A DNA stretch of 19,171 nt from NCBI GenBank assembly GCA_002470465.1, contig DKMD01000027.1:1-19171 (forward strand), read 5' to 3'. Positions 7,816 to 15,314 of the stretch are shown piece after piece. The notes under the pieces were generated by a model. The model was not told where the DNA came from and ran no database searches. It saw only the letters and a program-made list of their open reading frames with translations. Each line of letters begins with the position of its first letter. Positions within the stretch are counted from its first letter, which is position 1. The stretch comes from Pluralibacter sp. UBA7423. GTDB taxonomy: Bacteria; Pseudomonadota; Gammaproteobacteria; Enterobacterales; Enterobacteriaceae. A program made the position numbers and the translations under genes.

Positions 7816-9456
7816 ATGAGCGAAATGATAACCGTCGGCGACGCCATCGCCAGAACGCTGGAGCAGTATCAGGTTGGGGCCATCTACGGCGTCATCTCCA
7901 TTCACAATTTGCCGATTGCCGATGCTGTAGGGCAGCGCGGCAACATCCGCTTTGTGCCTGCACGCGGCGAGGCGGGTTCCGTCACCATGGCCGATGCCCA
8001 CGGGCGTTTTTCCGGCCTTGGCGTGGCGCTGACCAGCACCGGTGCGGGCGCGGGTAACGCGGTAGGGGCGTTAGTAGAGGCGATGAATGCCTGCACGCCT
8101 CTGCTGCATTTAACCGGGCAGGTGGAGAAAGCCTGGCTGGATGCCGACACCGGTTTTATCCACGAAACCCGCGACCAGCTGACCTTCCTGAAGGCCAGCT
8201 CAAAACGCGCGTACCGCATCAGCAATGCTAACCAGGCGATGGCTATCCTGCATAAAGCGATTCAGGAAGCGCAGACGCCGCCGTGCGGGCCGGTCTCTGT
8301 GGAAATTCCGATTGATATTCAGGGGGCGAAAATTCCGCTGTCGCTGGTGACAGCACCGGTAAAAGCGTCTTCGGTTTCAACGGTCGATGCCACGGTTGTT
8401 GATACGCTGTGGGCGCAGCTTAAGCAGGCGAAACAGCCGCTGCTGTGGCTGGGCGGTGGAGCGCTCGGAAGCGCTGATGCAGTGAAAAAACTGGCGGATG
8501 CGGGCATGACCGTTATCTCCAGCACCCATGCGCGAGGCGTGCTGCCGGACAGCCATCGTGCCAGCCTGCGGGCGTTCCATAATTCGCCGTCGGTTGAGGC
8601 GCTTATCGCCCGGTGTGATTTTACTCTGGTGGCGGGTTCACGCCTGCGCAGCAACGAAACGCGATCCTGGACGCTGGAGCTGCCGCATCCGCGCATACAG
8701 ATTGATATCGACCCGGCGGCGGCGAGCCGTAATTATCTGATGGATAACACGCTGGTCGCTGACTGTTCCGCGCTGCTGAGCGCGCTGGCTGAAAAAGCGC
8801 AGGGGCGCGAATGGGGTAATTCCACGTGGGATACGCAGGTACAGGATGCGGTGACGAAAGCAGAGCAGGGACTGCGCGAGCAGTGCGGCGCCTATGCGAA
8901 GCTCAATGATGCTATTGAAAACGCGCTGCCGATGAATGGCCTGCTGGTGCGCGATATTACCGTGTCCGGCAGCCTGTGGGGCAGCCGCCTGTTCCGCGCC
9001 AACGGCCCGCTGATGAACATTCATTCCCTCGCGGGGGCGATTGGCATGGGCCTGCCGATGGCGATTGGCACCGCCATTGCGAATCCACAGCGTAAGGTGG
9101 TGGGGCTGGTGGGCGATGGCGGCCTGAGCCTGAACCTGGGCGAACTGGCGACGCTGGCACAGGAGAAAGCCAACGTGACGCTGCTGGTGATGAACGACGG
9201 CGGTTATGGCGTGATGCGCGGTATTCAGGATAAGTACTTCGGCGGGCGTCAGTATTATAACGAACTGCATACGCCGGACTTTACCCAACTGGTGCAGGCC
9301 ATTGGCTTACAGGCGTGGAGCGTTGAGCGGGCAGAAGATTTTGACGCCGTAATGACGGAAGCGCTGGCGATGCCGGGGCCGTCGGTTGTGGAAGTGCGGA
9401 TGGGGCAGATTGGCGCGCTGAAGTTTGCCGGGCCGCCGCAGAAAACGCTTTATTAG
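7816..9456 (+). CDS. ThDP-dependent enzyme (2-oxo acid decarboxylase / acetolactate synthase-like)
   Basis: The 546-residue protein has the three-domain layout of the POX/benzoylformate decarboxylase/acetohydroxyacid synthase family. The conserved cofactor-activating glutamate is E52 in ARGEAGS. The ThDP/Mg motif runs from GDG at 433-435 to ND at 460-461 and ends in GGYG. The central domain (roughly 180-320) follows the family layout, but I cannot say whether it binds FAD. It probably decarboxylates a 2-oxo acid to an aldehyde, or carboligates it, and could feed the aldehyde dehydrogenase encoded just upstream. It is the last gene of the operon: the stop is followed by REP-like hairpins and then the convergent loiP gene. 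The ATG at 7816 was chosen over a GTG at 7809 because AAGGG lies at a suitable distance. Sulfopyruvate or oxaloacetate-like substrates cannot be excluded. Confidence 0.82.
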   Translation: MSEMITVGDAIARTLEQYQVGAIYGVISIHNLPIADAVGQRGNIRFVPARGEAGSVTMADAHGRFSGLGVALTSTGAGAGNAVGALVEAMNACTPLLHLTGQVEKAWLDADTGFIHETRDQLTFLKASSKRAYRISNANQAMAILHKAIQEAQTPPCGPVSVEIPIDIQGAKIPLSLVTAPVKASSVSTVDATVVDTLWAQLKQAKQPLLWLGGGALGSADAVKKLADAGMTVISSTHARGVLPDSHRASLRAFHNSPSVEALIARCDFTLVAGSRLRSNETRSWTLELPHPRIQIDIDPAAASRNYLMDNTLVADCSALLSALAEKAQGREWGNSTWDTQVQDAVTKAEQGLREQCGAYAKLNDAIENALPMNGLLVRDITVSGSLWGSRLFRANGPLMNIHSLAGAIGMGLPMAIGTAIANPQRKVVGLVGDGGLSLNLGELATLAQEKANVTLLVMNDGGYGVMRGIQDKYFGGRQYYNELHTPDFTQLVQAIGLQAWSVERAEDFDAVMTEALAMPGPSVVEVRMGQIGALKFAGPPQKTLY

Positions 9457-9465
9457 CTGTTAATT

Positions 9466-9491
9466 GCCCGGCGGCGCTGCGCTTGCCGGGC
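9466..9491 (+). repeat. REP-like palindromic element
   Basis: A GC-rich hairpin with arms GCCCGGC and GCCGGGC and a G/C-rich centre, starting 9 nt after the stop of the ThDP gene. It is nearly the same as the element at 12583-12613 after tktA. It matches the general form of enterobacterial REP sequences, which often stabilise mRNA 3' ends or attract gyrase or RNA-processing factors. Confidence 0.75.
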
Positions 9492-9493
9492 AG

Positions 9494-9525
9494 TGCCGGG
9501 CGGCACATTTGTGTTTGCCCGGCCT
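9494..9525 (+). repeat. Second REP-like hairpin
   Basis: The arms GCCGGGC and GCCCGGC enclose a shorter inner CACA/TGTG pairing, with a CCTGG tail that resembles the CCTAC end of REP elements. With the preceding copy it forms a two-unit cluster between convergent genes. There is no T-tract on either strand, so neither copy looks like a classical intrinsic terminator. Confidence 0.65.
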
Positions 9526-9542
9526 GGATCATTCCTGCCCGT

Positions 9543-10304
9543 TTACTTAATTCCGTCCGCCTTCATGCGATCGCGGATATGCTGGGCGCGCTCTTCAGAT
9601 GCCGGGTGATCGTCAAGCATTGAGCTTTGACGACCGGCTTCCAGCTTCGCCAGTTTTTCAAAGCTGGTGGCAAGACCCGCCGGGCTGATCCCGCGTTTGC
9701 GCAACAGGTCGTAAGAGTAGTCGTCCGCTTCGGATTCCTGACGCTGGGAGAACTGCGCGTTCACCAGTTTTTCGCCAAGATCGCCCAACTGTGACTGCGA
9801 CAGGCTGCCAACAATGCCACCCGCGGACGCTGCGGCAACGCGCACGGCATTGGTGCCGAGCTGAACCTGCATCCCTTTCTTCACGTGTCCAAGCGCGACG
9901 TGGCCCATTTCGTGGCCGATAACCGCTTCCACTTCGTTATCGGTCATCAGATCCATCAGCCCGCTGTAGACGCGGATACAGCCGTTGGCCATGGCGAAGG
10001 CGTTGACGTCTTTGGTGACGTAAACCTTGTAGTTCACCGGCTGGCCGTTGATGTTATCGCCCAGCGCGGCGGCAATTTTGGCCAGGCGCTTTGCGTATTC
10101 GCTGCTGGAGGGCGCGATGGTTGCTTTGCTGTCCATTTCCTGACACGCCTGGTCGCTCAGGGTTTTCACCTGCGCATCGCTGAGCGTGTAGGCCTGGAAT
10201 GCCTCCGCGCCAGAACTCATCAGGCCGTTTGAATCCATGTTTTGACAGCCAGTCAGAACGCTCGCTATCCCAAGAGCCAGTACCACCGAGTGCAGTTTCA
10301 TCAT
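9543..10304 (-). CDS. loiP: LoiP, outer-membrane lipoprotein metalloprotease (M48)
   Basis: A 253-residue protein (252 if the second ATG is used) that I recognise as E. coli LoiP/YggG. A lipoprotein signal peptide ends in the lipobox LTGC, so C20 should be lipidated and the protein anchored in the outer membrane. The zinc site is HEMGH at 131-135, with E192 in ESEADD as the likely third ligand. It is a Zn metalloprotease of the envelope, and in E. coli it is linked to low-osmolarity stress and works with BepA-type quality control. It is divergent from tktA as in E. coli. Two adjacent ATG codons (10302-10304 and 10299-10301) could each be the start. The Shine-Dalgarno sequence is weak (TGGAAAA). 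In E. coli speB lies at its 3' side, whereas here the catabolic operon does. Confidence 0.95.
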   Translation of the reverse strand: MMKLHSVVLALGIASVLTGCQNMDSNGLMSSGAEAFQAYTLSDAQVKTLSDQACQEMDSKATIAPSSSEYAKRLAKIAAALGDNINGQPVNYKVYVTKDVNAFAMANGCIRVYSGLMDLMTDNEVEAVIGHEMGHVALGHVKKGMQVQLGTNAVRVAAASAGGIVGSLSQSQLGDLGEKLVNAQFSQRQESEADDYSYDLLRKRGISPAGLATSFEKLAKLEAGRQSSMLDDHPASEERAQHIRDRMKADGIK

Positions 10305-10338
10305 TCATTTTCCATCATTATGAATCGCCAAAGTCTTA

Positions 10339-10373
10339 AATATTCCGTTAATCGAAGCCACGGAATATTACCA
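10339..10373 (-). promoter_or_regulatory. Putative loiP promoter with 9-bp perfect inverted repeat
   Basis: Arms AATATTCCG (10339-10347) and CGGAATATT (10361-10369) are perfectly complementary across a 13-nt spacer. On the minus strand the distal arm overlaps an extended -10-like TGGTAATAT (10373-10365). The expected start of transcription would fall inside the repeat, and loiP starts about 35 nt beyond it. The dyad could be an operator or form a 5'-UTR stem. The promoter assignment is inference. Confidence 0.45.
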
Positions 10374-10580
10374 AAGTATAAAGAAAATAATGACAAGGCG
10401 GCGAGGGGATTGCGCAACGCGCCGCCACAATCCGGAGATTTCCCAGGCACCGCGCGGATGCTCCATGTACATGGCCTGCCGCTTGGGTTACATTGTTGTC
10501 ACTTTTTTCCGGCGTAGCCTAAAACGCGCGGTCGTCAAGCCGTTTTGGCGTTGCCTTCAACAGTCCGATCTGGAGTCAAA

Positions 10581-12572
10581 ATGTCCTCACGTAAAGAGCT
10601 TGCTAATGCTATTCGTGCGCTGAGCATGGACGCAGTACAGAAAGCCAAATCCGGCCACCCGGGTGCCCCAATGGGTATGGCTGACATTGCCGAAGTCCTG
10701 TGGCGTGATTTCATGAACCACAACCCGCAGAACCCGTCCTGGGCTGACCGCGATCGCTTCGTGCTCTCGAATGGCCACGGCTCCATGCTGATCTACAGCC
10801 TGCTGCACCTCACCGGCTACGATCTGCCGATCTCCGAGCTGCAAAACTTCCGTCAGCTGCACTCCAAAACCCCGGGTCACCCGGAAGTGGGTTACACCGC
10901 AGGCGTTGAAACCACTACTGGTCCGCTGGGCCAGGGCATTGCTAACGCAGTAGGCATGGCGATCGCGGAAAAAACCATGGCCGCGCAGTTCAACCGTCCG
11001 GGCCACGACATCGTTGACCACTTCACCTACGCCTTTATGGGCGACGGCTGCATGATGGAAGGCATCTCCCACGAAGTGTGCTCCCTGGCGGGTACCCTGA
11101 AGCTGGGCAAGCTGGTTGCTTTCTATGATGACAACGGCATCTCCATCGACGGCCACGTTGAAGGCTGGTTCACCGATGACACAGCAAAACGCTTCGAAGC
11201 CTACGGCTGGCACGTTGTGCGCGGCATTGACGGCCACGACGCTAACGCCATCAAGCGTGCGGTAGAAGAAGCGCGTAAAGTGACGGACAAACCGTCCCTG
11301 CTGATGTGCAAAACCATCATCGGCTTCGGTTCCCCGAACAAAGCAGGCACCCACGATTCTCACGGCGCGCCGCTGGGCGACGCAGAGATCGCACTGACCC
11401 GCGAACAGCTGGGCTGGAAATACGCTCCGTTCGAAATCCCGTCTGAAATCTACGCCCAGTGGGATGCGAAAGAAGCAGGCCAGGCGAAAGAAGCGGCCTG
11501 GAACGAGAAGTTTGCTGCTTATGCGAAAGCCTTCCCGCAGGAAGCCGCAGAATTTACCCGCCGCATGAAGGGCGAAATGCCGGCGGACTTCGACGCGAAA
11601 GCGAACGAGTTCATCGCGAAACTACAGGCGAACCCGTCTAAAATCGCCAGCCGTAAAGCGTCCCAGAATGCGATTGAAGCATTTGGCCCGCTGCTGCCGG
11701 AATTCCTCGGCGGTTCCGCTGACCTCGCGCCGTCCAACCTGACCCTGTGGTCTGGTTCTAAAGCGATCAATGAAGACACTGCGGGTAACTATATCCACTA
11801 CGGCGTGCGCGAATTCGGTATGACCGCCATCGCCAACGGGATTTCCCTGCACGGTGGCTTCCTGCCGTACACCTCTACCTTCCTGATGTTCGTTGAATAT
11901 GCGCGTAACGCCGTGCGTATGGCTGCGCTGATGAAGCAGCGTCAGGTGATGGTTTATACCCACGACTCCATCGGCCTGGGCGAAGACGGCCCGACTCACC
12001 AGCCGGTTGAGCAGATTGCTTCCCTGCGCGTGACCCCGAACATGAGCACCTGGCGTCCGTGTGACCAGGTTGAGTCTGCGGTGGCGTGGAAATATGGCGT
12101 TGAGCGCCACGACGGCCCGACTGCGCTGATTCTGTCCCGTCAGAATCTGGCCCAGCAGGATCGTACCGAGAAGCAGCTGGCAGACATCGCTCGCGGTGGC
12201 TACGTGCTGAAAGACTGCGACGGTCAGCCACAGGTTATCTTCATTGCGACCGGCTCTGAAGTCGAACTGGCGGTTGCCGCGTGGGATCAGCTTTCTGCCG
12301 AAGGCGTGAAGGCGCGCGTGGTCTCCATGCCGTCTACCGATGCGTTTGACAAGCAGGACGCGGCATACCGTGAATCTGTGCTGCCGAAAGCCGTTTCTGC
12401 ACGCGTTGCCGTAGAAGCTGCAATCGCTGACTACTGGTTCAAATATGTGGGCCTGAATGGCGCTATCGTTGGTATGACTACCTTCGGTGAGTCTGCGCCA
12501 GCTGAGCAGCTGTTCGAAGAGTTTGGCTTCACCGTTGAGAACGTAGTGGCGAAGGCGAAAGCACTGCTGTAA
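10581..12572 (+). CDS. tktA: Transketolase A
   Basis: The 663-residue protein has the length of E. coli TktA and is nearly identical to it by eye. It is a ThDP/Mg-dependent homodimer that moves two-carbon ketol units between pentose-phosphate and glycolytic sugars. Visible motifs are H26 in KSGHP, H66 in SNGHG, the ThDP motif starting GDG at 154-156 ([11 protein letters not shown]), the VREFGM segment carrying the cofactor glutamate, and [15 protein letters not shown] in the pyrimidine domain. The ATG at 10581 (MSSRKEL) matches the known start and follows GGAG at 10571-10574. A longer in-frame start at 10545 was rejected. Codon use is strongly biased, as in highly expressed genes. It stands alone as a transcription unit ended by the terminator at 12615. 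Confidence 0.98.
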   Translation: MSSRKELANAIRALSMDAVQKAKSGHPGAPMGMADIAEVLWRDFMNHNPQNPSWADRDRFVLSNGHGSMLIYSLLHLTGYDLPISELQNFRQLHSKTPGHPEVGYTAGVETTTGPLGQGIANAVGMAIAEKTMAAQFNRPGHDIVDHFTYAFMGDGCMMEGISHEVCSLAGTLKLGKLVAFYDDNGISIDGHVEGWFTDDTAKRFEAYGWHVVRGIDGHDANAIKRAVEEARKVTDKPSLLMCKTIIGFGSPNKAGTHDSHGAPLGDAEIALTREQLGWKYAPFEIPSEIYAQWDAKEAGQAKEAAWNEKFAAYAKAFPQEAAEFTRRMKGEMPADFDAKANEFIAKLQANPSKIASRKASQNAIEAFGPLLPEFLGGSADLAPSNLTLWSGSKAINEDTAGNYIHYGVREFGMTAIANGISLHGGFLPYTSTFLMFVEYARNAVRMAALMKQRQVMVYTHDSIGLGEDGPTHQPVEQIASLRVTPNMSTWRPCDQVESAVAWKYGVERHDGPTALILSRQNLAQQDRTEKQLADIARGGYVLKDCDGQPQVIFIATGSEVELAVAAWDQLSAEGVKARVVSMPSTDAFDKQDAAYRESVLPKAVSARVAVEAAIADYWFKYVGLNGAIVGMTTFGESAPAEQLFEEFGFTVENVVAKAKALL

Positions 12573-12582
12573 TGGTCAATAT

Positions 12583-12613
12583 GCCCGGCGGCGCTTGTGC
12601 TTGCCGGGCCTAC
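12583..12613 (+). repeat. REP element downstream of tktA
   Basis: The GCCCGGCGG...CCGGGCCTAC hairpin has the classical REP form, with the CCTAC tail on the + strand. It begins 10 nt after the tktA stop and is almost the same in its core as the element at 9466-9491. Confidence 0.8.
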
Positions 12614-12614
12614 A

Positions 12615-12638
12615 ACGGTCACCTTTGGTGGCCGTTTT
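12615..12638 (+). terminator. Intrinsic terminator of tktA
   Basis: A 9-bp stem (ACGGTCACC with GGTGGCCGT, one G-T wobble) encloses a TTT loop and is followed by a T-run. It lies directly after the REP element and 42 nt after the tktA stop. Confidence 0.8.
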
Positions 12639-12663
12639 GCTTTACCTCGCCATCCGTCAGAAG

Positions 12664-12694
12664 TGCCTGCTGGCGCAGCGCTTAGCAGGCCTAC
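12664..12694 (+). repeat. REP-like element in the tktA-epd gap
   Basis: The arms GCCTGCT and AGCAGGC enclose a GGCGCAGCGCTT core with a CTAC tail on the + strand, which is the usual form of the enterobacterial REP family. Its arm sequence differs from the other copies in this window. Confidence 0.7.
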
Positions 12695-12712
12695 GGGAGC
12701 CGCTCAGTTCAG

Positions 12713-12735
12713 GCCGGGTTTTGCCCGGCTTTTTT
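12713..12735 (+). terminator. Intrinsic terminator, second in the tktA-epd gap
   Basis: The stem GCCGGG (12713-12718) pairs with CCCGGC (12724-12729) across a five-base loop and is followed by six T residues. No gene ends directly before it, so it may back up tktA termination or be left over from genes that sit here in relatives such as E. coli. Confidence 0.75.
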
Positions 12736-12788
12736 ACGTCTGCTATTCCGGGTCGCTGTGAAAATCACATAAATTATTCCATTAAAAA

Positions 12789-12804
12789 TGTGATGTGCGT
12801 CAGA
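12789..12804. promoter_or_regulatory. CRP-like binding site upstream of epd
   Basis: TGTGATGTGCGTCAGA matches the CRP pattern TGTGA-N6-TCACA except for one base of the second half-site. CRP control of the epd-pgk operon is established in E. coli, and the position 193-208 nt before the epd start is reasonable. The exact promoter and start were not resolved. Confidence 0.55.
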
Positions 12805-12861
12805 TAACCAGCTTCTCCGTCTGGACAATCATTCCTTTTATTCCGCGTTTCGATTACTCTG

Positions 12862-12877
12862 GCTGAAGCGTTTCAGT
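12862..12877. promoter_or_regulatory. Cra (FruR)-like binding site upstream of epd
   Basis: GCTGAAGCGTTTCAGT is a near-perfect match to the palindromic Cra consensus GCTGAAACGTTTCAGC. Cra represses glycolytic genes in E. coli, including epd-pgk, and is released by phosphorylated fructose metabolites. The site lies about 120 nt before the epd ATG and downstream of the CRP-like site, which fits repression. Confidence 0.75.
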
Positions 12878-12996
12878 CGATTAAATGTTCGACAAATAAT
12901 CAATCAGTCGCGGTTTGCGACAGCAGGCATTCCCTTCCTGATGAGGCTGGACTACGCTTCAGCCACACAAATTCAGGAGAGGCTTGCAGGAGACCT

Positions 12997-14016
12997 ATGA
13001 CCGTACGCGTAGCGATTAATGGCTTCGGTCGCATTGGACGTAACGTGGTTCGCGCTTTATATGAATCCGGACGTCGTGCGGAAATCACCGTGGTGGCAAT
13101 CAACGAACTGGCGGATGCTGCGGGCATCGCGCATTTGTTGAAATACGACACCAGCCATGGCCGCTTTGCCTGGGATGTCCGCCAGGAACGGGAGCAGCTG
13201 TTCGTCGGCGATGACGCTATTCGTCTGCTGCATGAGTCTTCTATCGAGACGTTGCCCTGGCGCGAGCTGGGCGTAGACGTGGTGCTCGACTGCACTGGCG
13301 TGTACGGTACGCGAGAGGACGGGGAAGCCCATCTGGCCGCTGGCGCAAAGAAAGTGCTCTTTTCACATCCTGGCAGCAACGATCTCGACGCAACCGTCGT
13401 GTACGGCGTCAATCATCAGGAACTGCAGCGCGAACACCGCATTGTCTCCAACGCATCCTGCACGACAAACTGCATTATTCCGGTCATTAAACTGTTAGAC
13501 GATGCCTGGGGCATTGAGTCCGGCACCGTGACGACAATCCACTCGGCGATGCACGATCAGCAGGTTATCGACGCCTATCATCCTGATTTACGGCGCACCC
13601 GAGCGGCCAGCCAGTCGATCATTCCGGTGGATACCAAACTGGCCGCCGGTATCACCCGAATTTTCCCGCAGTTTAATGACCGATTTGAAGCGATTGCGGT
13701 GCGAGTGCCGACGATTAACGTAACGGCAATCGACCTCAGCGTGACCGTGAGAAATCCGGTAAAAGCCTGTGAAGTCAACCTGTTGCTGCAAAAAGCGGCA
13801 CAGGGGGCATTTCATGGTATAGTTGACTATACGGAATTACCGTTGGTCTCAATAGATTTTAACCACGACCCGCACAGTGCCATCGTCGACGGCACGCAGA
13901 CGCGGGTCAGCGGTGCGCATCTGATCAAAACGCTGGTCTGGTGTGATAACGAATGGGGTTTCGCTAACCGAATGCTCGACACCACGTTAGCGATGGCCAC
14001 TACAGGTTTCAGGTAA
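12997..14016 (+). CDS. epd: Erythrose-4-phosphate dehydrogenase
   Basis: The 339-residue protein has the exact length of E. coli Epd. It is a GAPDH-family enzyme that oxidises D-erythrose 4-phosphate to 4-phosphoerythronate with NAD, the first step of pyridoxal phosphate synthesis. The NAD-binding GFGRIGRN lies at residues 9-16. The catalytic Cys is C155 in SNASCTTNC, and the paired His lies in [11 protein letters not shown]. The ATG follows CAGGAGA. It is the first gene of the epd-pgk-fbaA cluster; pgk follows after 47 nt. An inverted repeat with a rare ATA codon lies near the 3' end (13817-13832). Control by CRP and Cra is indicated by sites upstream. Confidence 0.97.
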   Translation: MTVRVAINGFGRIGRNVVRALYESGRRAEITVVAINELADAAGIAHLLKYDTSHGRFAWDVRQEREQLFVGDDAIRLLHESSIETLPWRELGVDVVLDCTGVYGTREDGEAHLAAGAKKVLFSHPGSNDLDATVVYGVNHQELQREHRIVSNASCTTNCIIPVIKLLDDAWGIESGTVTTIHSAMHDQQVIDAYHPDLRRTRAASQSIIPVDTKLAAGITRIFPQFNDRFEAIAVRVPTINVTAIDLSVTVRNPVKACEVNLLLQKAAQGAFHGIVDYTELPLVSIDFNHDPHSAIVDGTQTRVSGAHLIKTLVWCDNEWGFANRMLDTTLAMATTGFR

Positions 14017-14063
14017 GGCGCGATAGCGTCTGCAAAACTTTAGAATCAATGAGAGGATTCACC

Positions 14064-15227
14064 ATGTCTGTAATTAAGATGACCGATCTGGATCTGGCTG
14101 GTAAACGCGTTTTCATCCGTGCCGATCTGAACGTTCCGGTAAAAGACGGTAAAGTCACCAGCGACGCGCGTATCCGTGCTTCCCTGCCGACCATCGAACT
14201 GGCGCTGAAACAGGGCGCGAAAGTGATGGTTACTTCTCACCTGGGTCGTCCGACCGAAGGCGAATACAACGAAGAATTCTCTCTGCTGCCCGTTGTTAAC
14301 TATCTGAAAGACAAACTGTCTGCTCCAGTACGCCTGGTTAAAGACTACCTGGACGGCGTTGAAGTGGCTGCCGGTGAGCTGGTGGTTCTGGAAAACGTTC
14401 GCTTCAACAAAGGCGAGAAGAAAGACGACGAAGCGCTGTCCAAAAAATACGCTGCGCTGTGCGACGTGTTCGTGATGGACGCATTCGGTACTGCACACCG
14501 TGCGCAGGCATCGACTCACGGTATCGGCAAATTTGCTGACGTAGCTTGTGCAGGTCCTCTGCTGGCCGCTGAGCTGGAAGCGCTGGGTAAAGCGCTGGGC
14601 AACCCGGCTCGCCCAATGGTTGCTATCGTGGGTGGTTCTAAAGTTTCCACTAAGCTGACCGTTCTGGATTCCCTGTCTAAAATCGCTGACCAGCTGATCG
14701 TAGGCGGCGGCATCGCTAACACCTTCGTTGCTGCACAAGGCCACAACGTAGGTAAATCCTTGTACGAAGCGGACCTGGTTGATGAAGCAAAACGTCTGCT
14801 GACCACCTGCGATATTCCGGTCCCAACTGACGTTCGCGTTGCAACTGAGTTCTCTGAAACCGCAACCGCAACCCTGAAATCTGTTAACGACATCAAAGAT
14901 GAAGAGCAGATTCTGGACCTGGGCGACGTGTCTGCACAGAAACTGGCTGAAATCCTGAAAAACGCCAAAACTATTCTGTGGAACGGTCCGGTCGGCGTAT
15001 TCGAATTCCCGAACTTCCGTAAAGGTACCGAAATCGTGGCTAACGCTATTGCAGACAGCGAAGCGTTCTCCATCGCAGGCGGCGGCGACACCCTGGCTGC
15101 TATCGACCTGTTCGGTATCGCTGATAAGATCTCCTACATCTCCACTGGCGGTGGCGCATTCCTCGAATTCGTGGAAGGCAAAGTGCTGCCAGCAGTCGCA
15201 ATGCTCGAAGAGCGCGCGAAGAAGTAA
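14064..15227 (+). CDS. pgk: Phosphoglycerate kinase
   Basis: The 387-residue protein equals E. coli Pgk in length and begins [11 protein letters not shown]. It transfers phosphate from 1,3-bisphosphoglycerate to ADP in glycolysis, and runs in reverse in gluconeogenesis. Family motifs include RADLNVP (near 21-27), the basic segment [17 protein letters not shown] in the nucleotide domain and GGGDTLAAI near the C-terminus. The start at 14064 follows AGAGGA (14050-14055). An in-frame ATG at 14049 was rejected because it lies at the ribosome binding site. Codon bias is that of a very highly expressed gene (GGT, CGT, AAC, TTC and CTG). It sits between epd and fbaA as in E. coli. Confidence 0.99.
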   Translation: MSVIKMTDLDLAGKRVFIRADLNVPVKDGKVTSDARIRASLPTIELALKQGAKVMVTSHLGRPTEGEYNEEFSLLPVVNYLKDKLSAPVRLVKDYLDGVEVAAGELVVLENVRFNKGEKKDDEALSKKYAALCDVFVMDAFGTAHRAQASTHGIGKFADVACAGPLLAAELEALGKALGNPARPMVAIVGGSKVSTKLTVLDSLSKIADQLIVGGGIANTFVAAQGHNVGKSLYEADLVDEAKRLLTTCDIPVPTDVRVATEFSETATATLKSVNDIKDEEQILDLGDVSAQKLAEILKNAKTILWNGPVGVFEFPNFRKGTEIVANAIADSEAFSIAGGGDTLAAIDLFGIADKISYISTGGGAFLEFVEGKVLPAVAMLEERAKK

Positions 15228-15236
15228 GCCATTCGG

Positions 15237-15260
15237 GGCAGGGAAACCTGCCCAATTTTC
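15237..15260 (+). terminator. Hairpin between pgk and fbaA (attenuator or partial terminator)
   Basis: A 7-bp perfect stem GGGCAGG/CCTGCCC encloses a GAAA loop and is followed by AATTTT. The T-run is short, so readthrough into fbaA is likely. The hairpin may set the pgk-to-fbaA ratio or protect the pgk 3' end. Confidence 0.55.
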
Positions 15261-15314
15261 AGCGGGCTAACAGGCACGCACTTTTTTTCGGCCGAAGATA
15301 CAGGACTACGTAAC

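Noticed and set aside
8319..8696. Minus-strand open frame opposite the ThDP gene
   Set aside because: It is a Ser/Ala-rich mirror frame with no start signal and no recognisable domain.
10463..10474. 12-bp palindrome CCATGTACATGG upstream of tktA
   Set aside because: It is perfect but short, has no spacer and no clear promoter relation. A 12-bp palindrome is easily found by chance in a window of this size.
12757..12769. Palindrome TGTGAAAATCACA considered as a CRP site
   Set aside because: The spacer between the half-sites is 3 bp instead of 6, so it is not called as a CRP site. It is mentioned only as a palindrome.
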